64,000 bases of DNA from Opisthocomus hoazin (taxonomy: Eukaryota; Chordata; Aves; Opisthocomiformes; Opisthocomidae), in contig NC_134414.1 in the NCBI RefSeq assembly GCF_030867145.1, positions 20,974,518 through 21,038,517 on the forward strand, read 5' to 3'. A model generated the notes under the pieces. It was not told where the DNA came from. It searched no databases and was given only the letters and a program-made list of their open reading frames with translations. Made by a program: the position numbers and the translations under genes. Shown one piece after another: positions 43,954 through 57,800 of this stretch (positions within the stretch are counted from its first letter, which is position 1; each line of letters begins with the position of its first letter).

Positions 43954-46549
43954 TCGAAGGGAAACAGTTCTACCAGTGTACACAAACACTGCAGGGCACA
44001 CATGGATGTGGCATCAATTTCTAGTTGCCACAGTATTCTGCTTAGTTTTGTAGATGACTCAAAGGACTCTCAAAAAAAAATTCATTTAAGAGCAGAAGTA
44101 GAATTCAAATTTATCTCAACAAAATGGAAAAATGGTCTATGAAAAAAAGTCATCAAAGGTAAGAGCAAAAACCTAAACTTGGGCAAAAATATCCAGTTCT
44201 AACAGAAAACTATTGACTTCAGAGCAGGAGGGGATCTGGAGATTGCAGGGAGTCCTGGGCTTCAGTATGCCATACTCTTATGAGAAAGGCAAACACTGCA
44301 GGGAGGGAACAGGAGGGTATGCCACCAAGAATGGCTGTAACCCTTTCACATCAGGCACACAGACAACCCCTCACTATCATACCCACTCTGGAGACTTCCA
44401 TCACATCACATCTTTACGAACCAGAGAGACTCCAGAACACAAAAGAATCATAAGAAAAATAGAAAAAAAAAACCCTACAAGAAATACTGAAAGAATATGC
44501 ACAGTTTAACCTGAAGACTAAAATTTGGAAAAATTACTTAATTGCAGTCTTCAAACATAGGAAAGAAAGCTCCGAAGAATGAAATAATGTTTCACGCATT
44601 CATAACAGACAAGATAATAAATACTGGACTTGAATCATGGACAATTCAGATTAAAGAGTAGGAAGACAAATGTTTAATGATGAAAAGAGTGAATAGTGGA
44701 ATAGGGTCTCCAGTAAGGCTGTGGATTTTCCCTCCTCAGAGATTTTCATAGAGAAAACAGATCTAGGAATGCCACAAATGTACCTGATCTTGTCTTGGGA
44801 TCAACTAGATAAAATTATCTCCTGGCCTCCTCCTCTGATTCTATGGATGTCACAAACCACTTATGAAAGGCTTAAGGTTTACTTAATACATTTCACAAAT
44901 CCAGTGTTAGCAGACTAAGTGCATGAATAAGTAAAGTTGCAATTCCTTTCATGTACTTAAAACTACCTCCTCCTCATAAGGGACATTCTGACATTTTTAA
45001 TTGTGTAAAGCCCACTGTAACTGTAGTGAAACCATACTAAGTCTCAGCAGCTGGTCAATAAATGTGATCAATACATATCCTAATATACACAGTCGCATGG
45101 AGAAACGGAGTGCTGGTACTACTCCAACAAACAGCTGGCACGCCAGTTTTTATACCTTTTTTACTATGTAGCAGTAGCAAACCTTCAGTACTGTCAGCCA
45201 CGGGAGAGGGTGATTCAGGCCCAGACCCAGTATTTAGTACAGACTGGTCAATCTTAGCAGCTGACTGGCTGAACCAGCCATTCCTGGCAAATACTTGCTA
45301 AGTCTTAGTATAACTACGATGATCTACCTAACGAAAGAGCAGCTTGGATAAGACAACGTAAAACTAATTCCTGCAACAGCAGCCAGGAAAGAAGAGAAAG
45401 GGACTAACAGAGCACAAGGTCACCATTTCTGATAGAATTTGCCCATGTTAACTCTAAACTAAGAGCCTACACACTCATTCCAGCTGGAGATGCCATCATC
45501 CACAAAGCCACTGTTACTGTCGGTTGTCGTCTTCCACCTCACAGGCAAGTTCTTGGACCTACTGAACTTGGGCTGCACATTCAAAGAGTTGTTCAACACA
45601 AAGGGAGAACGTTGGAAGAGCTGGAAGAGCTATAATGCTTTCCAAAAACTACAAAGCACACGCCTGGGGCTGGCTATAAAAAGCATCCAGAGACACGAGG
45701 AATCAGTTGGCATCCCCAAATGGAGCCCTGTAAACCTGTGACAACAGCAATGAGGAAGCTGTGCAGTGGTAACTGTGTATTTATGCCACATTAAATGCAT
45801 GTCAGCTCTGTTAGCTGCTCATATCTTGTCTTACAAGTGCTGCTCCAAGCCATTTTCACATAAAATATCAGAATTAAATAAGATCTTAACATCACAGAGG
45901 AAAGAGCTGGGAGAGATTCTGAAAAGTCATCTCGTCCTGTCTCAAGACCAGACAAACTGTACCTACCTATCATTCCAGATTGACAGGTGACCAGCGGTTG
46001 TGCATCGATGACCAGAAATCACAAACCAGAAAATCTTGGATAAACATGTCGCGCTCAGACACACTGGTGCATGAAGAATGCCTCCAACTTTACTCAAAAA
46101 CGTTAATCACGGTTGAATTTTTTGCTAAATTCTTGGGTTTACTGCATGTATGCTCCAAGATACTCAATTTACAAGAGCCAAAAACTGAAAAAGAATGAAT
46201 TGATGGATTTTCAAGAAAGAACTTCAAGGAAGTTCAGCAGAGCCATTTCAGGCCACCAGCTGCCCTCAGACCATAGGTACAAAGGTTCACAGAGCTTTGG
46301 CACTATGGAATGTTCTTTTTACATCTACTCACACACAAAGAGCTCAGACTGTGCTTTCTCTGATGCCACCAACACACTCATTCCATGTTGCACAATGTGC
46401 CTCTGGGCTCTCTGTGTATAGTGCTTAGGTCATGCCTAGAAGGCAGGACACCAGGGAGAGTAAAGATGCTTGTAGTTAAAGATGTCCTGCAACTACACAG
46501 TCCTTTTAAAACCTAGTTCTATTACTTCACAGATGCTTGATCATCAGTC
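43954..46549. other. Non-coding stretch, no gene recognised
   Basis: AT-rich DNA with scattered chance frames, such as a plus-strand frame near 45490-45741. No domain or named repeat. Confidence 0.45.
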
Positions 46550-46801
46550 TCAGAATAAACACAAACAGCTGGGCAGTTGTGCAAGGTTCATCACTGAGGA
46601 GGATACAATGTTTAAAACTACAAAGCCTTCAACTTCTACAGCAATAGATAACTCTTTTCCAAGGATTTCCCTGGGACAATCCTGGGATTGTATTATTCGC
46701 TTTGAAATCTGGGCCCCAAGGAAAGATTTAATCTTCTTTTGGAACCAGCTTCCATCGGTTCTTAACTTCAGGGTTAAATTTACACCAGCTTCCCTACAAA
46801 G
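46550..46801 (-). CDS. Candidate exon, unrecognised
   Basis: The minus-strand frame runs about 83 codons from an acceptor-like CACCCTTTGTAG to TGA. It contains GVNLTLKLRTDGSWFQKKIK, later REILGKELSIAVEVEGFVVL. The amino-acid mix is that of a folded alpha/beta protein and not of low-complexity DNA. The plus strand also has a long frame over the same bases, so chance remains possible. No family is recognised. Confidence 0.28.
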   Translation of the reverse strand, partial: LCREAGVNLTLKLRTDGSWFQKKIKSFLGAQISKRIIQSQDCPREILGKELSIAVEVEGFVVLNIVSSSVMNLAQLPSCLCLF

Positions 46802-49276
46802 GGTGGAGCAGCACAACTTTTTGAAGGAACTATGTTACCTTTCCTTCTCACTTCAACTACATCAATAAATGCAACATGTAGAAAAATAACGTTACCACAC
46901 AGCTACATCAATAAGCACATGAAAATTACAGTGTTAGTAAGCTTGGATTTCTAAAGTCTGTTCCTTCATGCTGGATTAGGTTGCCTTGATTTATAAGGGC
47001 TAGAAACGACACTTTTAGCTAGGATATTAAGGATCTTGTTTCCAAAATAGCTACGCTTAAAGCAAGAGTATAGCAGCCTGCGTTTCCAAATCTCTCCATC
47101 CAGCAGTCCAGCTGGAATTAGAGAAAACACGCTTTACTGATAAAAATACAGATGCAGAAGTCAGAAAATGCTGAAGAAATTTCGACCAAAGATAGAACCC
47201 TTAAGGCACCCATCAAAATGTTTCTTTCATAGATCGCAAGAGATTTGTGATCTCTTGCCACAAGAGTTACTATTTATTTTAACATGTTATTTTCCAATCA
47301 GAACTCGTATGAAATTTAAAACAAGTTGGTTGAACTCAATATGTAAAATCCCACTAAATCACATTTGATTATGACTCTGGGAATAACTCATTGTTTGGAT
47401 TCATGAACTGAAAATAATCAGCCCACACAGACCTAAGACTGAATGTTGCTATATTGATTTTGTATCAAAGCAACAAAAATCTACATCATTCTTTTCCAGG
47501 TAATTTAACTAGCACAAAGCAACAATCCACCACTATTTCACCAAAACTACACTAAATGCAACATCTCACTGTCTTACTCTAAAGGAAAACACAAAAGTGG
47601 AGGGAAAAGCAAGTGGAATATGGACATATATGAGAATTATCTATCTGGAAGAACACCAGTAACTAGCAGAAAGCCTTGCTTTCCATTTTAGCTGAGTTTA
47701 CTTCAGCTTACACCAACCTCATTTTACATTACCTCAGTTTACATCAATGGATGACCTCAGGCAATCACCTTGACATCAACCAGCTGCTGGTTATGGATCA
47801 GCATAATGACACCATGGCAGCTTTTGCACTTTATTTTGCAGCTAATGGTGTGGTACAAATTCATAGTGTTTTCCCTCAATGTGAGCAAAAATAACCGCCT
47901 CAAAGTGTGGGTCCTTAATATGAAGACAACTGCCTCACGCATCAGGCAGCTTTCTACCGCAACTGCATGGGCCTGAGGAATAGCTGGTTCAACAGCACAG
48001 CCTGAGAAAAAGCAAAAAAGAAAGTGAACACCTCACAGGAGCCTGTTTAGCTGATTTTCCCCAAGGCAGACCTAGGCTGGGAATCTTCAAGGTATCTAGG
48101 CCTGAGGCAGATGATCTGCTTGACTGTAACACCCATCCTGGCTCTCTAGACAACTTAACAGCAAACATAATTGAGTAAAAAGCTCTGGAGTCCAAGTTGC
48201 TGCTCAGACCTCACATGGGGCTTGAGCGAGTAGCAGCAATGGTGCTGTGCTGGTGCCGCACACCTTCCCTGAAACCACCGCAGGACCTGGAAAGCAGGCG
48301 AGAGGACACAAATCCTCCAGCACAGCAAGGAAATACACAGGAGGGGAGCACTCGGAGTTGGAAAAAGCTAACTTGACAGCAGCAAATCATTGCATTCTAT
48401 GCCAGGCACTCAACAGAAGAGTAGTAGCGCATATGACGCATAAGAATCTTCCTGTCTGACAGGGCAGGACATGACTATGCTCCAACACCTGTTAAATCGC
48501 ACACATAGATTCACTTGAAGAGATAAAGCCCCTTTCCTCCCCACTTACACCAAAGAGTACATAGGAGCACATTTATAGCAATGTAAGAAATCCAGCTTCC
48601 GATTCATGTTCTCCCTAAGGACACATGAATTTGCATTTTCCACCTCTTAGTGACAAAATAATTTAGGTATTGGGTATTCTTCCAGATGAAGGAGGTCTAT
48701 TTAAAATATTTTAATATTTATAAGAGTAAGGACTGAAGTTTAAGCGTACTATGCCTTCCACATAAGTGCCCTAACAAGCTGTGTTCACTCTCATGACCTC
48801 ATGAATATTTAAAGATACTTTATGAAGAGGAACAGCTTAACCTGAAGAAATGCATCTGGTCTGTGACCAATTACAACAAGATATGATTCTTAGTGTATGT
48901 GGTAAGCTCAGTCTCTCATTGTGAAAACTTCTAATGGGGTAAAACACATTTTCCTGTATCACTAGCTTGAGATTGTTACCCTTACTCCATATTTAAGGGT
49001 CCTTTCTAGTCAAAAGAATATCAGTAGCTTTGCTGATACCAGAGTATTAAAATGTGCACAGACCACGAGTCAGAGAGGAAGACTTTTCTACGTACAAGTT
49101 AGATATCCTATGGGAAACACAGCACTTCCCTTGAGGAACACAAACTTTGAGAGAAGTGGTAACATTTAGAAAAACTGCATCTCCAGCACAGCATTGGATA
49201 AAGACTTTTCAGCAGCCTTAAAAGCCAGTCACCTCTGCCGCTTCCCGGCTATCTCCCTGGGGGGCCAATGGCACCT
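46802..49276. other. Non-coding stretch with weak exon-like frames
   Basis: A minus-strand frame near 47772-47942 ends with LIHNQQLVDVK before a possible donor GTGATT, but frames on the plus strand are equally long there. I leave it unassigned. Confidence 0.4.
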
Positions 49277-49480
49277 TCACCATGAGGGTGATGAAACACT
49301 GGCACAGGGTGCCCAGAGAAGCTCTGGATGCCCCCCTCCCTGGCAGTCTTCAAGGCCAGGTTGGATGGAGCTCTGAGCAACCTGGTCTAGTGGAAGATGT
49401 CCCTGCTCATGGCATGGGGGTTGGAACCAGATGATCTTTAAGGTCCCTTCCAGTCCTTACCGTTCTACGATTCTATGATA
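49277..49480 (+). repeat. CR1 LINE, 3'-terminal fragment
   Basis: A 5'-truncated CR1 with ACCATGAGGGTGATGAAACA, CTTCAAGGCCAGGTTGGATG, GATGATCTTTAAGGTCCCTT and the terminal TACGATTCTATGAT. It is the same subfamily as the 38.7-40.7 kb copy. Confidence 0.92.
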
Positions 49481-51711
49481 ACGCCTTCAGAGAAAACGAT
49501 TTCTAATCGTGCTTTACACCACTAAAGACTGCACCTTACCTAAATTTGTTTCAGTGTTAGCAGATTCTAAGTAACTACCAGCAGCTACTGTTTCATCTCG
49601 TACTTGCTCTGTAATCTCCCCAGCAGCTTCAGGAAGATCAAAACTTACTGAAGAACAGTAGAACTGCCCCTTTTATCCACAGCTCACTGGTGAAAAATAG
49701 TACAAATCACACATTAAATCACTAAAATTTTCATGACAGCTTATTTTTAAGTTATTTCTCTTGCAGTGACACAAATTTATAAAGATCCTATAAAAAATAT
49801 TCACAACACAGTAGATTTCTACCTCTAAAAGATATCTATGCCAAAAAGGAAAAAAAAAAAAACCACCAAAACAAAACCAAAAAACCCGAAGTACTAGCTC
49901 TTCAGGAAAGCTGCAAAAGATCACCAAGGGACTAGAAATGAACACTTACTCAACCCTGTAAAATATTTAGTGATCAATTTCTTACTGTGAGCAGTTCACC
50001 ACAGGTAACAGAGCCATACAGGGCAACGGCTCTCAACCCCTGCTGTGCTAAGGGCCTTCCCCTGGCCGCTCGGAGCCCTTCCCTGCAGTACCGCAGCCTT
50101 TTGTTTGCAAGTCTGCACCCCTTCCCCTATCCTCTGGCAGGACGCTGCGGCAATGTTTTCATCCTTGTCCTTTAGTCCTTTTTCTCCCATTTTGGGTTAT
50201 ATTACCTACAGAAATACAAGTCGTCTTTTACCCTGTAAAAGTTGTTTTACTGCCTACTTTAACCTGCATTCAAATACTTTCCAGAAGTGTTTTAACTAAT
50301 CTGACATGTGTGAATAATTTCCTCATCCACTCTCCAGAATAATTTGTGTGTGCAACACAGAAATTAGTTTCCTGTTAGATATAAAAATGCTGTTGTTACT
50401 GAAAATTCCCTTTACACAGTAAGAGGGATGTGGGATGTTCTGCAGCGATCCACGCAAGCTGGGGACTTGAGCTGCGCTCCCAGCTCTGCACCAGCAAAGC
50501 CCGAGCCTGCTACAGCAGGTTTCCCATGTAAAGTGATTGACATTGATGTGAGAATCTCCCTTTTCCCCCCCTCACCGTTTCCCACCCCTATTTTTATACA
50601 AGAGAAGAAACAAAACCTAGTGAACAACACAGCAGAGAGTAGTCCTTTGAATAGCAGACAGGCATTTCCCAGTGACATCCACACACAAAGCTTAACAAGC
50701 AATTAATGCGCAACTCGTGCCCCTGATCAGAGCGCGCTCCAACCAGCGCTAACAGCACCACAAGCAGGAACAACCAGCAGGGAGTCTGAGCGAGTCCTGA
50801 CGAAAACAACACTGTTGTCATCAGAAAAGCACTGTGGCAGGCTGCCCGCTGCACTAGAGAGGATGCCCGGGGAGCAGAGTCACCTGGAGAGATCCATGAG
50901 ACTATTTTCTTCTTTTCTGGCCACCGGAGAATGGTTTTCCTTAAGGTTCTTCACCACTCCTCTCTTTCTTTAGTGTTTTTTTTTGTTGTTTGTTTGTTTT
51001 TTTACTGTCATCATAAGTAACTGTTACCATTAAAGCTGTCATTTACCACCAGCTATGGACTGTCTCATAATCCTTCCTGCAACAGGTCAGCTTGAAAATA
51101 CTACTTCATATTGAAAGAAAGTACGGAAAATGGCATTAACTCTTGTGCAGGGGGCAGCAGCAGGTTTAGCAATCACATCATACTTGAACATTCGTATTAC
51201 TGCAGTGACCTCAACATAAAGAACACAAGGACTCAAAATCAGAAAATAATTTTCTGTACAGTTTCCTTCTGCAACAATGTATTTGTATTCATCAAAATGT
51301 TCTTAAAATTTACACCATTTTCTACAGAAAAGTCACCGTGATAATTAAGCACTGGCTCCATGCTAAATACAATATAAAAAAAAAAAAAAAAACAGTTGCC
51401 TCAAAGATTATAAAAACTCCAAAAGCAGAGGCTACATTTTGAAGAATTCCAACAGCCACATGGATATTATTCTTTTGGCTCAGCTAAAATATAAAAAAAC
51501 TAAAACCACTATACACTCCTGGTTTGTCACGCTTGCAGGTTCACGTGATCCACACAGCATCTAAACCAGAAACAGGGAATCAGCAATTAAACAAGACCCT
51601 TAGTTTTAAAATATATTAGCAATACATAACACACCGGTGTTATTCTTAACACATGAAATATCCTTTTAATATAATTTATGGCTTATATAATCCTTGACTG
51701 CAGGCATGTAG
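49481..51711. other. Spacer downstream of CWF19L2, one signal-peptide-like frame
   Basis: It contains A runs at 49850-49862 and 51376-51392. A minus-strand frame starting at an ATG near 50820-50822 begins MTTVLFSSGLAQTPCWLF and continues through a strongly hydrophobic run (LLVVLLALVGA), like a secretory signal. There is no recognised mature protein after it. The rest is plain non-coding sequence that includes the 3' untranslated part of CWF19L2. Confidence 0.45.
51665..51670 (-). promoter_or_regulatory. Possible polyadenylation signal of CWF19L2 (ATTAAA)
   Basis: It is the first ATTAAA after the CWF19L2 stop codon, about 42 bases downstream. I saw no AATAAA on this strand in the next several hundred bases. 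The real 3' end may be further away. Confidence 0.25.
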
Positions 51712-51852
51712 TCATTCTTTCTTTTTGGTAAAGTCATACGGTTTCCACCACTGTGCAAACTGCAACACCTTCTTCCTGTGTTCCTCAAAATTCTGTCGGA
51801 TTCCTTTTCTCCAGAGCTGCGGTTCCAAGTCCAGCATGCCACCAATGATTTC
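51712..51852 (-). CDS. CWF19L2: CWF19L2 last coding exon
   Basis: It follows an acceptor CTGCTTGCCAAG and codes for 46 residues from [14 protein letters not shown] to the C-terminus DFTKKKE, then stop. This is the end of the second CwfJ C-terminal domain. Confidence 0.97.
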   Translation of the reverse strand, partial: EIIGGMLDLEPQLWRKGIRQNFEEHRKKVLQFAQWWKPYDFTKKKE

Positions 51853-54800
51853 CTTGGCAAGCAGAACAAAAACACATAATGATAAATGCAAAATTACCAT
51901 ATTACTTAACACTATTTTAAAATAGAATATGGAAATATATTTTTTCAAATGATGAGATTATTTGTCATTGCTTTCTTCTAGTGCTAGCTGTTAAAACTGG
52001 AAATTCTGAAAAATACACCAATTCAAAAATTAGAACTGTAGTTGTTAAATGGTTGCCTCAGCAAAATTCTTTTAAGTACAGCATGGCAATGCACTCCATA
52101 TATATCCTAACATTGCAAGACTGCTAATATATTAGTAAATTTGTGACTAAAAAGAGAAAAGTTCAGGTAACAGAAAACTGCTCACTTTGCTCTTAAATCT
52201 TCTTGAAATAAATGTATTTCTCCCCTCTCACTGTTAATGTTTTTACAATATCGACTCTTTCAATAAATGACTGCTATGACATAATAAAAATAGGAAGCTT
52301 TTATTGCAGCTCTTCCTGTATATACTATACCCTCTATAGAACATGCAGTTATTTAAGCACACATGTACTGTGCTAGGACTTGTGAGTTTGAGTTTGTATG
52401 CATCCTAATTTATACAAGCAGAGCCAGTGCACCTATATGAGAACACTATGGCTGTGAAAAACTTGGGTGTTTTTCCTTCTTAAATAGATGCAAGTATTTT
52501 CCATCTATTAGACTACATGCCAAATACCTAGAGTTCCTATTAATTCCAAAGAAACATGCATCTAGAATCACATTCTGACTATCAGCCAGTGAAGAAATCA
52601 ATTATTCCTTTATTCAACAAGCTAAGTTACAATGAGTCACCAAGAAAAAAGCCAGCTAATAAATTGGCATAAGGTACATCAAAGTGACTCCTCTGGCAGC
52701 ATCTGTTTTACTTACTTAAATTTTACAAAATACAGTAAAATTGATAAACTGATCTTTTACGTGACAATACCTTTCCAAAGTAATGAGGGAACTTGTGTTG
52801 ATCTTCAATGACATGAGCAAATCCTCCTTGCAGGCCAAAGTCCACAGAAAAGTATGGTAATCCTTTAGGAACCTGCACACACAAACCCACATTTTTAGAT
52901 ATCTAACAGACTGTAGGCGTTTAGTTAACCTCCCCACAACTTCAGGAATTTGAAAGTGGTTTTACAGTTGACAGTACCACATTTTCTTTTAAACCACCAT
53001 GTTGATACTCAGGGGAGGAAGGGGAAGCACCTCTATGGAGAACACACTACCAGAATACCCCACTACGTGCCTGGAAGTTATCAGTAACTTGCTGAATCGG
53101 GTAATCTAGTAATGCAGCCAGCCTACAGCGGAGACGCTGGTTATCCTGCGACAAGGAAAGACCCTTCAGTCTGACACAGTAAGAAGTGACTTGAAATCAG
53201 ATTCGTTTATTGCTACAGAATTGCAAACAATTTCTTCTGCAGGAAGTTATTTCCCACTCTAATTGTTGAGGATGTTTTTGTACAGTTAAGATTTACGAAA
53301 CCCCAAATTCAAAAGCATTTCCTCTGCTAAAGTCCAAACAACTGCAATTTTCGCATGGCATGTTTCATACACTGCTTCAAAATTCACTCTAAAAATAAAA
53401 AATTAATATGGATGGGCAATGTAGTATAGCAAAAAACACAACACATTTTAAACGAACTAAAACAAAAATCATTAAACACGGAAAAAATGGGTCAGCAAGT
53501 AACACCTTAAGGAAAATGGCAGCTTTCTCTTATTTGTGTCTAGCAATGTATTAGGTCTGGCTGGGATGGAGTTAATTTTCTTCACTGCAGCTCCTATGGT
53601 GCTGTGTTTTGGACTGGTGACTAAACCAGTGCTGATAACATGCCAGTGTTTTGGCTGTTGCTGAACAGCGCTTGCCGCCGGGGCAGCCCTTCTGGCTGTG
53701 TGCCCCCAGCCCATTGCGCACCCACAGATTCCTCACTGCAGGGAGCAGAGAGGGCCCCGACGCTGTGCCAGGGCTGGGTGCTTAGGCTCTGCCCCTGCAC
53801 ACCATAGTCCCAATTTCTGCAGACAGTCCGCCCATTAGATGATGTCTCAGCCATGTCTGACCCTCCTTCCAGGCACCACTATCTCCTAATACAACTGTCC
53901 AACTTCCCAAACCTCTGCTCAGTCTCTGAACTATACTCTCCCATCTTTCTGAAGGCTACAGACATTTCTTTTACCCTAAAATCATGTTAAAATCACATAA
54001 CTGTGTAATGATTTACACTCAGATGCATTTTATTAATTTAAAGAAGCGTCGTGACTTAATCTGAAACCTGTGTATATAATACAGTCACAGAAATGTATGG
54101 CTAAGAAGATTCTTTAAGAAATCAAATGTCCTAAAGTCCTACCGTGTGTCAAGAAAATTACACTTCATTTACTTGTGACATAGTTGGCTTTCCCTGTTCT
54201 GAAACACCAACAAGTCTGTTTTTGTTTTCTGTTTACATCCACCTTCAGTTTAAAGTCTTCCCTAAGTGCTTGCTACAAATTAACTGAATTCCTTCTTGTC
54301 TGCATCCAACAGTGCTAGTGAACAACTAAGTACCATCTTCTTTAAAAATATCTCCTACATACAAAACACTATCAGCACATCAAATTTCAGCCTTTTTTTT
54401 CCTAGACTGCACAACCACTAAACCAGGTTCTTTATTTAAGTTTTCTAACCTATGCTCTCCTCTTCTGCAACTGTCTTGAAACGCTGTACCCAAAACCAGA
54501 CCCAAATTTTCCAGGTGAAGCCTCACCATAAGGTGACCAGACTGGTTAGACCAGGTGACCAGGTTGGTTGGAGGAACCAACAAGGAAACACACTCTGCTG
54601 GACCTTGTACTAACAAACAAGGAGGGACTGGTTGAGGATGTGAAGGTTGGAGGCAGACTTGGCTGCAGTGACCATAAAATGGTGGAGTTCAGGATCCTGT
54701 GTGGAGAGAGCAGGGCGAAAAGTAGGATCAAAACCTTGGACCTCAGCAGGGCTAACTTTGGCCTCTTCAAGGAGCTACTGGGAGGAAGCCCAGGAAGTGT

Positions 54801-57800
54801 GGGCTGGATGAGTGGTCAGTGGGGTGGATTGAGAACTGGCTGAATGGCAGAACTCAGAGGGTTGTCATGAGTGGCACTGAGTCTAGTTGGAGGCCGGTAA
54901 CTAGTGGTGTCCCCCAGGGGTCAGTACTGGGCCCAGTCTTGTTTAACTTCTTCATCAATGACCTGGATGAAGAGTTAGAATGTACCCTCAGCAAGTTTGC
55001 TGATGACACCAAACCGGGAGGAGTGGTAGATACACCAGAAGGCTGTGCTGCCATTCAGCATGACCTGGACAGGCTGGAAAGTTGGGCAGAGAGGAACCTG
55101 ATGAGGTTCAACAAGGGCAAGTGCAGGGTCCTGCATCTGGGGAGGAACAACCCCATGCACCAGTACAGGCTTGGGGTGGACCTGCTGGAGTGCAGCTCTG
55201 TGGAGAGGAACCTGGGTGTCCTGGTGGATGACAAGACGACCATGAGCCAGCAGTGTGCCCTGGTTGCCAAGAAGGCCAGTGGTCTCCTGGGATTCATCAA
55301 GAGGAGTGTGGCCAGCAGGTCGAGGGAGGTTCTCCTTCCCCTCTACTCTGCCCTAGGGAGGCCTCATCTGGAGTACTGTGTCCAGTTCTAGGCTCCCCAC
55401 TTCAAGAAAAATGAGGAGCTACTGGAGAGAGTCCAGCGGAGGGCTACAAGGATGATGAGGGGACTGGAACATCTCTCCTACAAGGAGAGGCTGAGGGAGC
55501 TGGGCTTGTTTAGCCTGAAGAAGAGAAGGCTGAGAGGGGACGTTATAAATGCTTATAAATATCTCAAGGGTAGGTGTCAGGAGGATGGGGCCAGACTCTT
55601 TTCACTGGTGCCCAGTGACAGGACAAGGGGCAATGGGCACAAACTAAAGCACAGGAAGTTCCATCTGAACATGAGGAAGAACTTCTTCCCTCTGAGGGTG
55701 GCGGAGCACTGGAACAGGCTGCCCAGGGAGGTTGTGGAGTCTCCTTCCCTGGAGATATTCAAGACCCGCCCGGACAAGGTCCTGTGCAGCCTGCTGTAGG
55801 TGACCCTGCTTCAGCAGGGGGGTTGGACTAGATGATCCCCAGAGGTGCCTTCCAACCCTGAACATTCTGTGATTCTGTGACCCATAACTGACTCCCATTA
55901 TATTTACGTGACATTTCAGCTTACGTGGCAGAATAAATTTTGTCTTTTTGCTACAGTTGCTACCACTGTTGGTTTAGTTCAAGAATCATCACAATATACA
56001 AAACATCTTCTGCTATACAGCCATCCAAACCCTTATTCTTCTGCATTTAACTTCTGCCTCTGTCATATCAGGTTTCATTTCTCATCATTAAAACCCATCT
56101 CCTCTTTCTCCTAAACTAGGATTTTTTTAGTGCAAAGGAGCTGTATTTACCAAAAGACACTTCCAGAAATTAAGTATTATTGCTACATAGTAGTAAACTA
56201 CTTGTGGTAAAGTCTATATACCACACATCTTTCACTTTAATATTAAAAAGATGGAAAAATCTTAGAACCTAACAGCTTCAATATTATTCCTTTAAGATTT
56301 GTATATACAAAGATGTTTCAGTTTAGTATCCAGAAGACAGACAGTGTACTGTTCCCTTGTTTTAGGAAAAAAGTCTTACAATACTATTTATATTTTCGCT
56401 TCATAAACTTAGCAACACAAAAGGCTGTTCCAGGTCAATGAAAAAGACACATCGTATTTTTTCCAGGAAAGTAATTTGCAAATCTTTGATCTACCTTAAT
56501 TCTTAAAGTTAATCAAGAAAATTATGCTGGTACACATCCTCAAGGCGCCAGCTTTGTTCTCAACCAATGCTTGCAGCTCAGTCCCCCAGCTGTTGAAATA
56601 AATGGGAAGTTTTTCCCTAATATCAGTAAGGAGTTCAGACAGACTCATTCTCATCATACTTCTGCCATCTTCTGATACACTAATCTAATTGTCTTCCCTT
56701 TCTTCTTTCTTTGAAACAGTTAATAATGAAAAAACATAAAAAGAATCTGCTGAGAAATTCAGTGTTCAATACATTTCATTACTTACAGACTTCCGAACAT
56801 CCTTTGATGAAAGATCAATTAACTTCTTGTTCATGGACCACTCTTCATCAGACTCCATTATAGCTTTCTGTAAAATCATTTTATCTAAATGTGAATTTAG
56901 TCCTTCACAGAGCAAGCAAAAAACTAACTTTTCAATGTAGTGAAGTACATTGAACTGCAAGTATCAATTCTTTCTTAACAAAGTAACTTCATTTTTGGCA
57001 ACCTTTCTGATTTCCAGAACTTAGGTACTTTATAATGCATCATATAATATCTTTAAACTCACTTAATTATGTTCCTCTTTTTTTTTTTTTAATTTACCTT
57101 TTGCCTGACAGAAATTTTCTCTAACAAGTTTCAACTAGAAGGTCATATTCTCTTTTTACTAAGCTCACACAAAACCTCTTATGAATTCATTACACTATAT
57201 TAGCCTTTCTTCTTTATCTTCTTTTTTAAACACCCAGAGGAGAATCCAGCTTAGAAGGTTGATTGTACTTAAAAACCTTGAAAACTGCCTCTGTATCCTC
57301 CATAGTATGGAAGTGGGTATCATGTAGTATAGCATAGGTAACTTCTAAATTTCATTTGCTGTGTATTTTAATTGTGGAAACTTCTGAAAGAACTTTTATG
57401 CAAATGATATTGCATGAAATCTTGTACTTCATCATTCCATCCTTCAGACAAAACACAAGTTTTACCAGCAGCTGAAGCACAACAATGAAACCAACCAGGT
57501 GGAGAGTTTCAAACGTAGCAGCAGTTACTGCATTGCTGTTTGTCATACCACCTGCTCCACTTCATCAGAAACCAACCACAGAAAATAAAAATAACATTTC
57601 AAAGAACAAATAAAACAATTCACTTATAAAAGGCAAATCATGATCCAGTTGCTGAAAGCCAAAAGGCCTCAGTTCCAGGCAGAAGTTTCAATGAGCCTTT
57701 CCTTACAGGATCAGTGGAAAGAGACCAGAAAAGCTACAGAAGAAATGCCTATCATGCTGTCAAATGTTCATCAGAGATTTAAGACACATGTAAAATTTCA

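Noticed and set aside
43827-44003. Claudin-like membrane protein
   Set aside because: One frame loosely resembles a claudin membrane segment, but the diagnostic W-GLW-C-C motif is missing and the frame ends early.
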